From positions 62,001 to 126,000 of the forward strand of contig JAIXMN010000034.1 of NCBI GenBank assembly GCA_025716815.1: a DNA stretch of 64,000 bases. Reading direction: 5' to 3'. Positions 50,066-60,855 of the stretch are shown here, one piece after another. Below the pieces are notes generated by a model. That model had not been told where the DNA came from, made no database searches, and saw only the letters and a program-made list of their open reading frames with translations. Each line of letters starts with the position of its first letter. Position 1 is the first letter of the stretch. The position numbers were made by a program, and so were the translations under genes. Source of the DNA: Dichotomocladium elegans. Taxonomy: Eukaryota; Mucoromycota; Mucoromycetes; Mucorales; Lichtheimiaceae.

Positions 50066-51316
50066 TTAATGGGGAATGTGATAGAGAGAGTGTGTGAGTT
50101 GGTATGCGTGAGAGAGAGAGAAGGTAAGAAAACAATGTGCTAGCTGGGCAATTTTAAATGAAAAAGAAAGAAAAAAAATCGGGGGATGTGGGTGTGGGTG
50201 TGTGGACTTGCAAAAAAATTGGGGGAGGGGGACTCTGAAGAGGGAGACACGGAAGAAGCTTAAAGATCTATCCTGACTCGCTCATCGAACGCTCCCAAAA
50301 GTGCAGACACGGGCTGCTCATTCGATCGTACGACATTCTTGTGATCCAATGACGGCAATGTAGCATGTTATTGATCTCCTATTGGCAGCAGCAGCACCTT
50401 TCTTAGCAGCAGCATTTGCTGACAGACACAACCTCTCTCCCCAGTTTGTTTGATCAACAAAGCAGTGGATTCCGGACCACGGTAGTGAGGAGACTAAAAA
50501 AAAAATTCGTCACGAAGAAAAAATGCAAAGGTGGGCACACCTTGGGAATGCATATTCTTTCCAGGGGATCACCCGACTTTAATTTGAAGTCCGTTATCGC
50601 TTTTTCACCATTTGCCTTTTCGTGCTTGCACCTGTTGGAAAACATTTCTACTGCGTACTGTAGGACAAATCGGGTGCAAAAGCGAGAGAAAAGGTTCCTT
50701 TTTATCCTCGTACCACAACGGATGTCTCTACCTTCAGGATGCCACCACAATAAGACGGTTATGCTACGATCCTTTATCAATTATATCAAAGCATTTTTCC
50801 GGACTACCTCTTAACCTCCTCCCCCCCCAAAAAAATATTCTGGTGCGTCTTCTGACTCTCGCGGATCTTCCTTCTCTAGAGCGCGTTACGGTGTTTTGAG
50901 CTGCGGTCAGCCCATGACTTGATCCATGATAGGTAAAACTGACACGTTCTCATTGGGTGCAACAATTAAATGAAACTGCTTATTTCTCATTTGACTCCCC
51001 TTTTCCGTGCCAAACATTGGTGGTGGCAACACGACATGCCTGATTCCGGAAACAAGACAGAATGCTCCCTTCCCTTGGTGTTGTCAGGTGAATGATAAAA
51101 AAGTGGTACGAGCATCGTGCATACCTGTTGCATTGATCCCTTGGAAACCCGCACCCACCTCTGCACAATCATACAAGAGAAAAAGAGGAGGTGGGATGTA
51201 TGGACATTAGCCATAGAAATGCGCCCAAAAATCCACACCCCCTTTATCTCCTGTTACACTCCTTTGCGGGAATTCGCACACCAGAATAGTAGACAACGGT
51301 CAGTGCTTTGGCGATC

Positions 51317-51337
51317 TTTTTTTTTTAAAAAAAAAAA
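51317..51337. repeat. T10-A11 palindrome
   Basis: Ten T directly followed by eleven A. It can form a perfect hairpin or a bent, nucleosome-poor site. A larger copy of the pattern lies at 51675. Confidence 0.8.
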
Positions 51338-51674
51338 GTCATGCAGTCTTTTAACAAACAAAAAAGATATTGCACCCCCCCTAAGACTCATTTTCATTCT
51401 GAAAGCGTTCCGGGGAATCCGATTTACTGCGATCCAAGGTACAAACAATTTATCACATCAGTACACGAGAATAATCTCCTGGCTGAAATTTATCAAGATA
51501 TCCATAAATATCACGCGCCATTCCCCCTCCCCCATGATCTTGGTAGGTGGGGACTAGGCCATGTGGTCTCAGCTCGACACTTCTCTACATACCCTTCTGG
51601 ATACTTGGCCAAAAAGGATCAAGTCGATCCATCCCCTTCGTGGATCCATCTTTCCAAGCCTAATAGCTTGACTA

Positions 51675-51699
51675 TTTTTTTTTTTTTTAAAAAAAAAAA
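51675..51699. repeat. T15-A10 palindrome
   Basis: Fifteen T followed by ten A, 350 bases from a similar junction. The flanking sequence differs, so it is not a simple duplication of a longer unit. Confidence 0.8.
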
Positions 51700-52804
51700 C
51701 GAACTTATTAACGGCACACATGGAATTGAAAAGTGTCGTTAAAGCACGTTTTCTTTTTGTTTGTTTGAATAACCATGGTTCATAAAGCCCTGAGTGGAGT
51801 GCAAAAGCAAATGGCTCGCAATAGTAGGACCCACTAGAGTGTTACCTGAATTGATCGGTCACAGTAAGGGTTTGAGAGTCATCCACGACGCTGATCCAAG
51901 CGGTGGGGTACCATTTTCTTTCTTAATGCGACAGAACAAACTTGCGTGAGAAGATGATTTAAGGAGAAATGCATGAGGTAGTGAATTGTTGTAAAACTAC
52001 AGAGCAGGCACTCCTGGCCGGCATGGATATGTGGAAAAAGCCAAATATGCATGTCTTCCTTCCTCGACAAAAGAGCAAAACGGATCGTGCGTATTTTTCG
52101 CCTGTGGCGTAAGGATTGTTCTCCATGATCATACACACGGCAAGGTTCGTACTGCTACTGTACGTATATACTCGCATCAAAAATGCCTCCTCCCTCACTG
52201 GAATGCTGCGCTCCCGTTATCTTTTGCCCGTCGTCGACATGCATTCAGTACTGTACCCACAGCTATTATTCTTATCCCCCCCTTTCTTATTTCTCACCGC
52301 AATTACATACATCTCCGTCCATCCTCACTCTGAAGAAAGTTTATCTATTCCCATTTTCGGGCAGTACTGCAAGTATCGGTTTGCTCCGAAAACTCGTCTT
52401 CCTATACATATGTATGCGGTAGAATGAATGGACATACTGGGGCTGTATGTACATCACCCGCCTTTTCCTTTCCCCCCCCCAATACCCACCCTTGCAAGTG
52501 AAACGGAACGAGGTGTTTGGGTCGGCTATTGTCTATCTGCCAATGTATTTAGGGAATCAAGGCGAATTTCCGGATCTCGTGAATGACAGCTTTTATTGTT
52601 CTGTCCATCGTGTTGACTGCATATGTCGTTTCTTGAGCGGCACGTATCTCCCGAACAAGATGCATGTACGCTTATGTAACGCCAACCGACATCTAATTTA
52701 CCAACCACATATGTGCTCCTTGCGATGTAAAGCCTTTTACACATATGTCCAGTAACCCCCTGGTGAAACAAGCACACATACGTACTGATTAGGATTACCA
52801 TCAT

Positions 52805-55800
52805 TTATTGCAACTCATCATCGCCACAGAGCAAAAGCAGGATGGCATAGCAAAAGGCTTCCAGTTCCTCTGGATTGCCTTCTCTGACCATTTCTTTGAA
52901 GGTCTGGGTATCCACAGCCAGCGTGAGCCTGCTAGCGATCGACTTGAGGACCACCCTCAATACATTTTGAAAGGGCCATGCATCAGACAAGATGCCTCCA
53001 TCGACTGCTTCTCTATCCCTGCAACGCCGGTACACAACAAGTGCTCCCTCTATGTTTGCCGCAACATCGACCGTTTCTAAAAGCTTATCAACAATCCACA
53101 TCTCGCAAAAGGCTTGGATTTCATGATTGCCAAACCGGTCTGATACCACCAGGAGGCTCACCACATCTGACCAATCAAAATAACAAAGGACTTGACGCGT
53201 GTCGCTCGTCGCCACAGAGACTTTGACTGCGTTCAGGTATGCGGTGAAGGCATCAAAGGGCACCTCATGTACCTCGATCGGGTCAGAAGCGCTCTCGGCA
53301 TAGAGTCCGCCAAGCAAAGCTTGAAAGTACGGTGACTGATGCATAAGCATGGCTCTGTTTGCGAGAAATCGGCGCCGGTCCCCTCCGTCCACTGCAATAA
53401 ATGAGACTTGATCTTGCGTTTCAGATCCTGGTAATAAAAGATCACGTGACTCGAGCCGCTCCACTAGGACAGATTTGGCGTCGTGTAGCTCCTCGATCCA
53501 TGTATCGGTGCGCGTCTGTGCAAGCAGTTCAATCACCTGCGCCGCATCATGTGCCCGGTAGGGCGCATCAATGATCTCTAGCTTTTCCTCAAGTTCATAG
53601 ACTAACATGCGGCATAAGGCACCAAAGGGCGAAGAGCGCATCAAGATGGCTTCCTGACCAGATTGTATCCCGAGTACCGTCCTCCAATTTCGCAGTGGTG
53701 CTGCATACCCGAGTGCGACAGCACACATCTCATGAAATTGAGTCGCGCTAGGATCGGATACCGTGAATCGAAACATGCGTGTGAAATCTTCGAGTCGCAG
53801 CTCGAAAAGAGTCTCTGTAATCATCTGCTTCAGACGTGCTTTCCGCCGATCTGTCGGAATGTATGTCCGCAAGGGCCGAAATACCGAAGACAGGACATCG
53901 CTCGATATCATCGGCTGCACATTTTCTGGATGTGTCAAGCTGCGCAAAAACGCACGATAGAGGATACGAAAGCAAGTGACATGAGGTGGATCAGCATCCG
54001 TGTGCACGCTAGATTTCTCTTTAGGATCTTTCCAGGGGTCAGCATCCTGGTGCTCGCTAACGGTTATATCATCAACTGAAGGTTCCATGAGTCGAACAAG
54101 GAAGAGAGATATCCTTTCTACCGCCCTGCCATCCTTGATCAGCTGGATGCCGCATTCTGGGACAGAAGAAAGCAATAGAAATGTTTTACTGGCAGTAATT
54201 GTGATATTAGAGTCTTGATTGCCAAAGTGCTCGTCGCCTTGATCCGGTCCTGCCTGACTATTCGGCGGCAATAATATCTGTAGCACAGCAGGTAGCACCG
54301 AGAGCCGATTGCTGTCCAAGTGCACTACATCCATCCAGCCTCTTGTGTCTTCCTCCATTAGAAGGGCAGGCCAAGATAGCCAGCGCTGAAGAGAAGGCTT
54401 ATCGTAACCAAAAGCGTTAATGACCAACAGGCTACCGTGGATAATCCGATTCCAGCCTTCCATTAGTAATTTGTTATCCTTGTATTCGACTCGGCACTCG
54501 ACACCTTGGCACAAGAGTTTCATCACCAGAAAGCCAACTGGGTACTCTTCGCGGAGCTTTGTTCTAATATACGCCATTGTCCGGGCTAGTGCCGCAAGGA
54601 AATGCATAAAGGAAGCGTATACATAGAGAATATCACCCGGAACGCCCACAAGGTTCCCGGTATGGTCCATATTCAGTAGCAACTGAAGCACGCCGACCTG
54701 ATCAAGTTTCTCGCAGGCGCGGACATATTTCGTCGCATGCTTGAGTGCACTAAAGGCACTTTTAGACTTGGAGACGATATGCTTTTGGGTGTCGTTAGCC
54801 TTCAATCCAAGGATGGCGTTCTGGATCGTCGGTAGCCAGATAATGCTGTTCAGGCATGAAGGAGCGGTTGCAAACATCTCAATCGCTGGATCGTAGTGCA
54901 GAAGATAGATCACTAGTCTCTGGAGCCTTTTCTGCAGCCCGGCCTCGTCATCAAGTTTGTTCAGGTCAGTCAATGCCGTCAACATCGCGATAATGGCATA
55001 GGCGGCTCTATCAGAGACCTTTCGTACGACATCATCCTCTGCCAATTGCACGTGCTGGATCAAGCACTCTGCAAGTGTCACGTACATGTAGTCATATCGG
55101 ATGAGCAATTGCCCGAGATGGTCGCCCACTTCGCCATACCACATTTCCCTCGTAGCAAGTGCCACTGTCCCAATCGATTCGATGTCCTCAGGTTTGACAG
55201 GGCGGGGGATTGTCACAAGGAAGAAGTTCACGATATCACGCGTGATGGCACCTCCGTATTCTGGATTTCCTTTGCCAGATATTGCTATACCCAGCGCAAT
55301 CTTGACGAGAGACGTTATGCGTGAAGCTGCACGGTTGGAATCACCCACCATCAGCCCTCCTTTATTTGTTTCTCTTTATTCTCTACTTACGGAGATTGTC
55401 CTTATCATCGATTTCTTTCTGTACAAGGTTTGCAAATTCCTTGAGATTTTCAGCCAGCACCGACCGCCAGAGCCATTCCGGGTCGATCGCCATGATATGC
55501 GTGATCACCTGCTGTGGACTTACTGCCATGCACTGGCTGACAATGCTGGTCAGTGAGAGCATCAGCTGCTGCTGACGATGCCGTAGACTTGCCTTCCAGG
55601 CATTAGCGACCATCACAAAGTGAATGGATCGAGCGAATTGAAGGAGGGCCTGCTGCTTCGATGCATACTTTACGAGATTTTCAAAGAGCTGCCCACACCG
55701 CACGCACAGACTCCTTTGCTCACCTCCTTGTAACATTGCTTCTGGCACACGACCCATTTGCACAGCCAGGGTATACAACCCATCGTGCTCTATGATGTCA

Positions 55801-56327
55801 GGTGCGAAATATTTACCCTGTAGAGATAAAACTCTGACGACTGCCAGCTGAACCATCACCGCCCCATGGGCAGAAGCCAGCCAGGAAAGCATGATGGGTA
55901 TCGCTCGGTCAACATCGGCAACGTAGGGTTCCGAAGGTTTGCTCTTTGAGATCAGCGTCCCGATCCAATGAAGCGCGGCGTACAGCGTAGAGCTTCCGTG
56001 GTCATTCTCCGCGCCCGGAGATGCATCCGTGCTGCTGTTGTAATTATGCAGGTACTCCATAGTCGCCTGGAGACATTTGCGCAGGCTTTGAGAACGTTTT
56101 CTGTGGGAGGGTATCTGATTCACAAGATAATCGAGGCATCGAAAAAGGCGGCGTAAAGGCCACTGATCAGTAGGTTGCCGAAGTTGTCGGAGGATGCGCT
56201 TCAGCAAATGATCGAGGGACTGCTGATCGATTGCTGCAAGCGTCCCTTGAAGACGTGTAGCCAATGATTGAGTGGGTTGCTGTGCTGCTTGGTAAATGGC
56301 AGTAAGGCTTATGTTGGACTCGGGCAT
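52805..56327 (-). CDS. Helical-repeat (ARM-like) protein with C-terminal BTB/POZ domain
   Basis: Two exons, 55391-56327 and 52805-55356, give 1162 residues. The first 900 residues are Leu/Ala-rich helices resembling armadillo/HEAT repeats. Near residue 950 a BTB domain begins: SFIAVDGGDRRRFLANRAML, SPYFQALLGGLYAES, PFDAFTAYLNAVKV, then a BACK-like helical end. This ARM-plus-BTB order recalls ARMC5, a CUL3 substrate adaptor in animals; orthology is a guess. The intron between the exons (55357-55390) is only 34 nt and purine-rich, yet it is needed: the frame otherwise ends at a TAG seven bases past the donor, and both long exons are clearly coding. The stop lies at the very C-terminal GDDELQ. 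Confidence 0.87.
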
Positions 56328-56445
56328 GCTGGTTCTAGCTGCATAAGTAAAAAATAGAAGAAGACGAAACTAACGGCAGGAAAAAAATAAAAAGAATCTC
56401 AGACTCCAACAATTTATTGGGTGGACAGGGGCTTCCTCTCAATAA

Positions 56446-56928
56446 TCAGTTCTCATAGTCGAGGGCAATAACATCATCGAACAGAGGCTTGTACTTTGTC
56501 AAGAAATCCAAATGAGGCTGGGCATTGGCGTACACGGGCAAATCCTACAAGCAACATTAATTCCCTTATCGAGCTGCATGTCGGTCTTGTCCTCTTTCGC
56601 TTACCTCCTTCTTCTCCAGCTCCACAACCCAGCCTTTTACATCGTTTTAGCAAAACATTCAGTTCCATACATTTTAGCCATGGGCATAGATAGATAACTT
56701 GCCATATTCATAACCCTTGCTTCTCTCGGTGAAAGTCTTTCCGGCAGTGCAAGCCTTGATGACAGGAATCACCTCTTTCAAGGCCAAGACTTCATTCAGC
56801 ACAGTGGTCTTCATGTCCTCGGAGACCTCAGGCTTGAATTTGACGATTACTAAAAGCAGCGGTCATAAGAGCAACGAAAATGTCATGAGGCTGTTTTTGT
56901 GGTTACCAATGTGGACCACCTTTGTCAT
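56446..56928 (-). CDS. Small stress-response dimeric alpha/beta-barrel (Dabb) protein
   Basis: Four exons, 56907-56928, 56703-56849, 56605-56633 and 56446-56544, give 98 residues. No long open frame reveals it; it emerges only after splicing. The order of motifs fits the Dabb family: HIVIVKFKPE at the start, TAGKTFTERSKGYEYG in the middle, and DLPVYANAQPHLDF then PLFDDVIALDYEN at the end. These small ferredoxin-like barrel dimers are often induced by stress; activity is generally unknown. The second intron (56634-56702) begins GCAAGT, a GC-AG intron, and joins EYG to WVVELEKKE. The gene sits 118 bases upstream of the ARM/BTB gene start on the same strand. Confidence 0.88.
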
Positions 56929-57320
56929 TGTATTTCCTTGAATCAATAGAGAAGGAGAAAGTAACGCGTTGCCCTCCCCCCTTCTCGGAGGCCTTCAACG
57001 TCCAAACATCCGACATTTCTGGCTGACTTTCTTGTGTGTAACACAATCCACCACGTTTTGCGTGTGGGAATCCCCATTCTTTTTCTTACTATGCATGGCC
57101 TGTCTCGCTACGAAGCACGCCATTTGTACGTAGTAGCTAGCTCAATCGCAAGGGAGGGGCGATCTCGACCACAACATCCCTCGGCATCCGCTGGTACGGA
57201 CAAGTGGCAGCCTTTTCTCTCCTACGGGTTACTCTAAAATAATCTCTACAGATGATGTATATAGGAAATGTTTGAAAAAGGGAAGAGGGTATTTGAGTAT
57301 TCAAAAAAAAGAGTCTAGTA
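56929..57320. other. Spacer between the Dabb gene and the SET gene
   Basis: About 390 bases holding the Dabb promoter and the 3' UTR of the SET gene. Nothing further is seen. Confidence 0.5.
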
Positions 57321-58673
57321 TTACGCAGTGACCTTTTCTATCCGTTTGATCATGTCATCGATCACAGGCGATGGACGTTTTGAAAAGACATCACGAATGA
57401 GTGGCATCCAATCTTTTGAAACCCGAGCAACCAAGTCCGAGGACGAGCTATCGAGGATGAGCTCAAGGACGCGCCATCCGGCAAAGAAGGCTGCCATGGG
57501 ATCATCAGGCCAAATCCGGTCGTTGAGGTACCGAATGTAGGCGTCTGCCTCGGCCAAGCCCTTTTCGATCAAGCCCAACTGCTGTGCAAGTCCTTTTCCA
57601 AACATTGCAGGAAACACTCGCAGATGGTACGCTGCGAGAGCGGACTGCGCCGCGCCGTACACCCAGTGTGTTTCGGCCGGGACATCGAGATCTTCGAGAT
57701 AGGGCTCGATCATCCCAACAGCCTCCTGATCCACCTGCAGCCCATGCGCCACAGCCGCCAGCCTGAGCACAGTTCTCTCCACGCTTTCATCCACAGCCGC
57801 GGCAAGCACACCTTCCTCCTTCATGCACCGCACGCATGTGCAATGGAAAAACTTGAACTGGTCGAGCTTCAGGCGCCGCTCGGTCATCGTGCCGCAGATC
57901 AGACCACCGAGGGACATGTCGTCCTCGGGCAGGTACGAAAAGGACAACACCGTGCCCGGCGCAAGTGTCCGAACAGCGCGAAAGACCATGGTATTCGTCT
58001 TTGGTTCATATTGCAAAAACAGATTTGGCGCACAGCTGTGGGCGAACTTGCTGCCCCAGCTCATCAGGCAGATCATCGCCCGCTGACGCGACAGATCGTC
58101 TGGCTTGAAGCTGTACGATTCGCCCCACTTTTCTACATAGTACTGTCGCCGCGCCTTCTTTTTCGTATGGGTCGGCTTCTCACGATCATGACTGAAGGAC
58201 ACTGTATGGGCATTGGCGTAGATCTTGAGAACAAATTCCGCCATGTCACCCGCATTGACCGTGGCAAATTCACGTACGGTCGCTACTACCTCCTCACAAG
58301 CCCGGCGCACAAGGTGGACTGTGGCATGCTCAAAGTCGGGGTAGTAGAAAAAGTCGTAGCTGGGATCCGACGGATCAAGACGGAGATAAGCAAGCATGGC
58401 AGCTGGCAGGCCAGGCAAGAATTCGTCATTGTCAACAATGTTACTCAGCGTCTTCCAGAGTTTCTTTGAATAGGTCGGGGAGAGCGACGAGCGGCAGGTG
58501 GGCCGGAGCAGATATTGCAGGCGTGGTTTTTCAACGAGCACAATGTCACCCGGCGAGAGCTGCGACTTGACAATCAGCGATCGTCCCTCGACAGGGCATT
58601 CTCGAAACTCAACAAGGTTGTTGAATTGATCTCGATTGACAACAGTTGATTGATCGTATTGATTAACCTCCAT
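57321..58673 (-). CDS. SET-domain protein, SMYD-like without MYND
   Basis: A single exon of 450 residues starting at the first ATG (58673). SET-domain landmarks: an N-terminal segment with LSPGDIVLVEKPRL, then AHSCAPNLFLQYEP (the N-H-S-C region, with Ala in place of Asn), LSFSYLP near the catalytic end, and a post-SET FHCTCVRC cysteine cluster. The remaining 180 residues are helical as in SMYD/SET TPR-like tails. SET proteins methylate lysines of histones or other proteins. The N-x-H-S-C asparagine, which contacts the cofactor in the family, is replaced (FAHSCAPN), so activity is uncertain. The start lies only 68 bases from the stop of the purple acid phosphatase gene. Confidence 0.85.
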   Translation of the reverse strand: MEVNQYDQSTVVNRDQFNNLVEFRECPVEGRSLIVKSQLSPGDIVLVEKPRLQYLLRPTCRSSLSPTYSKKLWKTLSNIVDNDEFLPGLPAAMLAYLRLDPSDPSYDFFYYPDFEHATVHLVRRACEEVVATVREFATVNAGDMAEFVLKIYANAHTVSFSHDREKPTHTKKKARRQYYVEKWGESYSFKPDDLSRQRAMICLMSWGSKFAHSCAPNLFLQYEPKTNTMVFRAVRTLAPGTVLSFSYLPEDDMSLGGLICGTMTERRLKLDQFKFFHCTCVRCMKEEGVLAAAVDESVERTVLRLAAVAHGLQVDQEAVGMIEPYLEDLDVPAETHWVYGAAQSALAAYHLRVFPAMFGKGLAQQLGLIEKGLAEADAYIRYLNDRIWPDDPMAAFFAGWRVLELILDSSSSDLVARVSKDWMPLIRDVFSKRPSPVIDDMIKRIEKVTA

Positions 58674-58741
58674 ACAAAGGGTTGTAAAAAGACCCCACGA
58701 CAAGTTAAAAAAAAAAAGTACTAGCGATCTGTAAAAAATTT

Positions 58742-60518
58742 TTAGGCAGATTTATTGATTTGACAATAGACAGAAGACACAGATGCAACACATCCTTGAC
58801 GGTGAGGAAGATGGAGGCCAGTGGAGCTCTTTCGTACGAGCACACGATCGATAATCCCAGCCAAAGATCCGTCCTCTGGGTCACTGGCGAAGTGACTGAT
58901 TAGGAGCGTCCTGGGTGTCACCCGGATAGTGGAGAAACCGTAACCCTCGTAGCGCTTGGCAGACCAGTCTGCCACCTGATGCTCATTCTCAAAGGGATCA
59001 GTCCCTTGGAAATTGCCTGCGTTACCCACCACTAGCTGGAAAAATGCAGGGGCGTCGCGATAAAAAGTAGAAATCCTTGTGTTGTGCGCGACCGGGAATG
59101 TTCGTTCGTAGTTGTGGCGATGGCCGCTTGGTTCGTTCCAGAAAAAAAAAGGAAGGGAAAGATTTTTTCGTCAGCACGCAGTCTTCCCCTCGTCTTCGTC
59201 ATCATGGTTATAGCATTACCATAGGTAGATGTCGACACGATGCTTCAGAAAAAGTGCTTCGAGCCCACCGGTCCTTTTACCATCAAGAACCGGCCCAAGA
59301 CGCATGATTTCGGCCTTCTCGTCGCAGTCTTCGGTCGCAAGGGACGGCGAACAATACATGGGACGATGGGCCATCACAATGATCCAAGGGCGTTCGAACC
59401 TGTTCTCGTTTGCTCTTGTGAGATCTTGATCAAGCCAGTTCAAGGCTGTCTGTATCTGTTCAGCCGATCCGTCATCAAAGAAGACCTCGGACGAAAACGC
59501 AACAAAGTGCAGCGCTTTGTAGTCAAAGGAGTAAAAGGTTGGGTCGGGCGAGCCAGACTCACGGTACGGTAAGATGTTGAATCTGTTCTTGTAATGCGAA
59601 AAGTTGTAAGCAGACTCATGATTCCCCAGAGCGGCCATCACTGGGATGGTAGCGTAGATATCCTGGACAAAATTCATGTACTCGTCGCCCTTGGTGCCAT
59701 TGAAGTCAGCCATGTCGTATGCTTGATCTGGTTTACGTATTCCTCTTAATCAACTGAACCATCAAAGAGAGAGGGAGAGAGATTCGCGAAGGTTACCTCC
59801 TGCAAAAGTCATGAAATCATATCGGTGTTGTTCGGCCAAGCGACGGAGGTTAGGTCTGGACACTGCATTGGATGTGCCCTAGTTGTCACACAAGAGATTG
59901 TAAACACATAAGGTGTGGGCATACAAGGTGTCGTATATACCATGTCAGCTGTGGCTATGAACTCAAACGATGCATCCGGACTGGGCGTATGGAACATGTA
60001 CAGGTCCGACCATAGCGTCTCGTTGCCCTTGACCGTCCCCACTACGTATGTGTATAGCGTCCCAGGATAGAGCATTTTTGACTCCAAGTTATGCAGATAA
60101 ATTGTATGTTGGCCCTCGCCGCCGTCCACGAACTCCCAGCCCTTGTTTGACGCAAAAGGAGACAGATTGAGTTGGCGTGACACCAACAGAACATGCAAGA
60201 CATGACATGAAAAACGTTTTTAGACTTTACCTCGGTGCGCCTCACTGTTACAGAAGATAGGTCTCGCTCGCCTTCAGGCCAATATTCAAGAATGGCGTCA
60301 TCCGTCGGAGCATGTGTTGCAAACTGAATACGGCACGCGACTCCATCAGGCAGCCAGGCAATATGAATCTGCTGTGGCTCAGTTGCGCTGTACGTGCGAT
60401 TCCAAGTGTCACCATAATCATTGTAGGTGTCAGGAACGGCCCGTGTCCCGGGACTCCCAGGAAGAGGCACACTCGCCACGAGCGAGACCAACGCAAGCGA
60501 GAACACGAGGTACCGCAT
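58742..60518 (-). CDS. Secreted purple acid phosphatase (metallophosphoesterase)
   Basis: Five exons: 60231-60518, 59941-60141, 59797-59878, 59220-59727, 58742-59126, giving 487 residues. A signal peptide (LVFSLALVSLVASVP) starts the protein. An N-terminal fibronectin-like domain carries QQIHIAWLPDG and FVDGG. The metallophosphatase core shows GDQAYD, ALGNHE, VMAHRPMYC, and GHRHNYERTFPV, giving the Asp, Tyr, Asn and His ligands of the Fe-metal centre. The enzyme releases phosphate from organic esters outside the cell or in vacuoles. AADM/GD spacing between exons 2 and 3 is normal, although the first metal Asp falls at the ATADM boundary. Acceptors at 60142 (CAAG) and 59127 (CCAAG) are purine-type but keep phase. 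Confidence 0.92.
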
Positions 60519-60807
60519 GCTGGATATGTAGGAAAAAGAAAAGAAATATATATCTATATATCAGATAAAGGTACCGTATGTACCGCTTTTTATATGCGTA
60601 TTCAGATGATGAAACGCTCATGGAAATAAACATAGCTAAAAAGAAGCATCTTTATTTATTGCCAGCCATCGCCGTAATAGCTATGATCAACAACCCTCGT
60701 TTCTTCGCCGTCGTCGTTAGTCTCGTGAATCATACAAAGCCTCTTATGGATGGGTCGCCGGTGCTAAAGCCTTTGACTCGTGGTTATATCCTTATTGTTG
60801 GGACCGC

Positions 60808-60855
<48 letters not shown>

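Larger units (their letters stand above)
50066..52804. other. 2.7-kb gap with T/A-run palindromes
   Basis: After the FHA-RING leader (GA-rich, 50078-50175) the region has short frames only. Two long T-run/A-run junctions stand out (51317-51337 and 51675-51699). Confidence 0.5.

Noticed and set aside
57624..58469. 281-codon open frame on the plus strand
   Set aside because: It is antisense to the SET gene, whose minus-strand frame has recognisable motifs; the plus frame has none.
58674..58703. Upstream TTG start for the SET protein
   Set aside because: A eukaryotic gene should start at ATG; the first in-frame ATG is at 58673.
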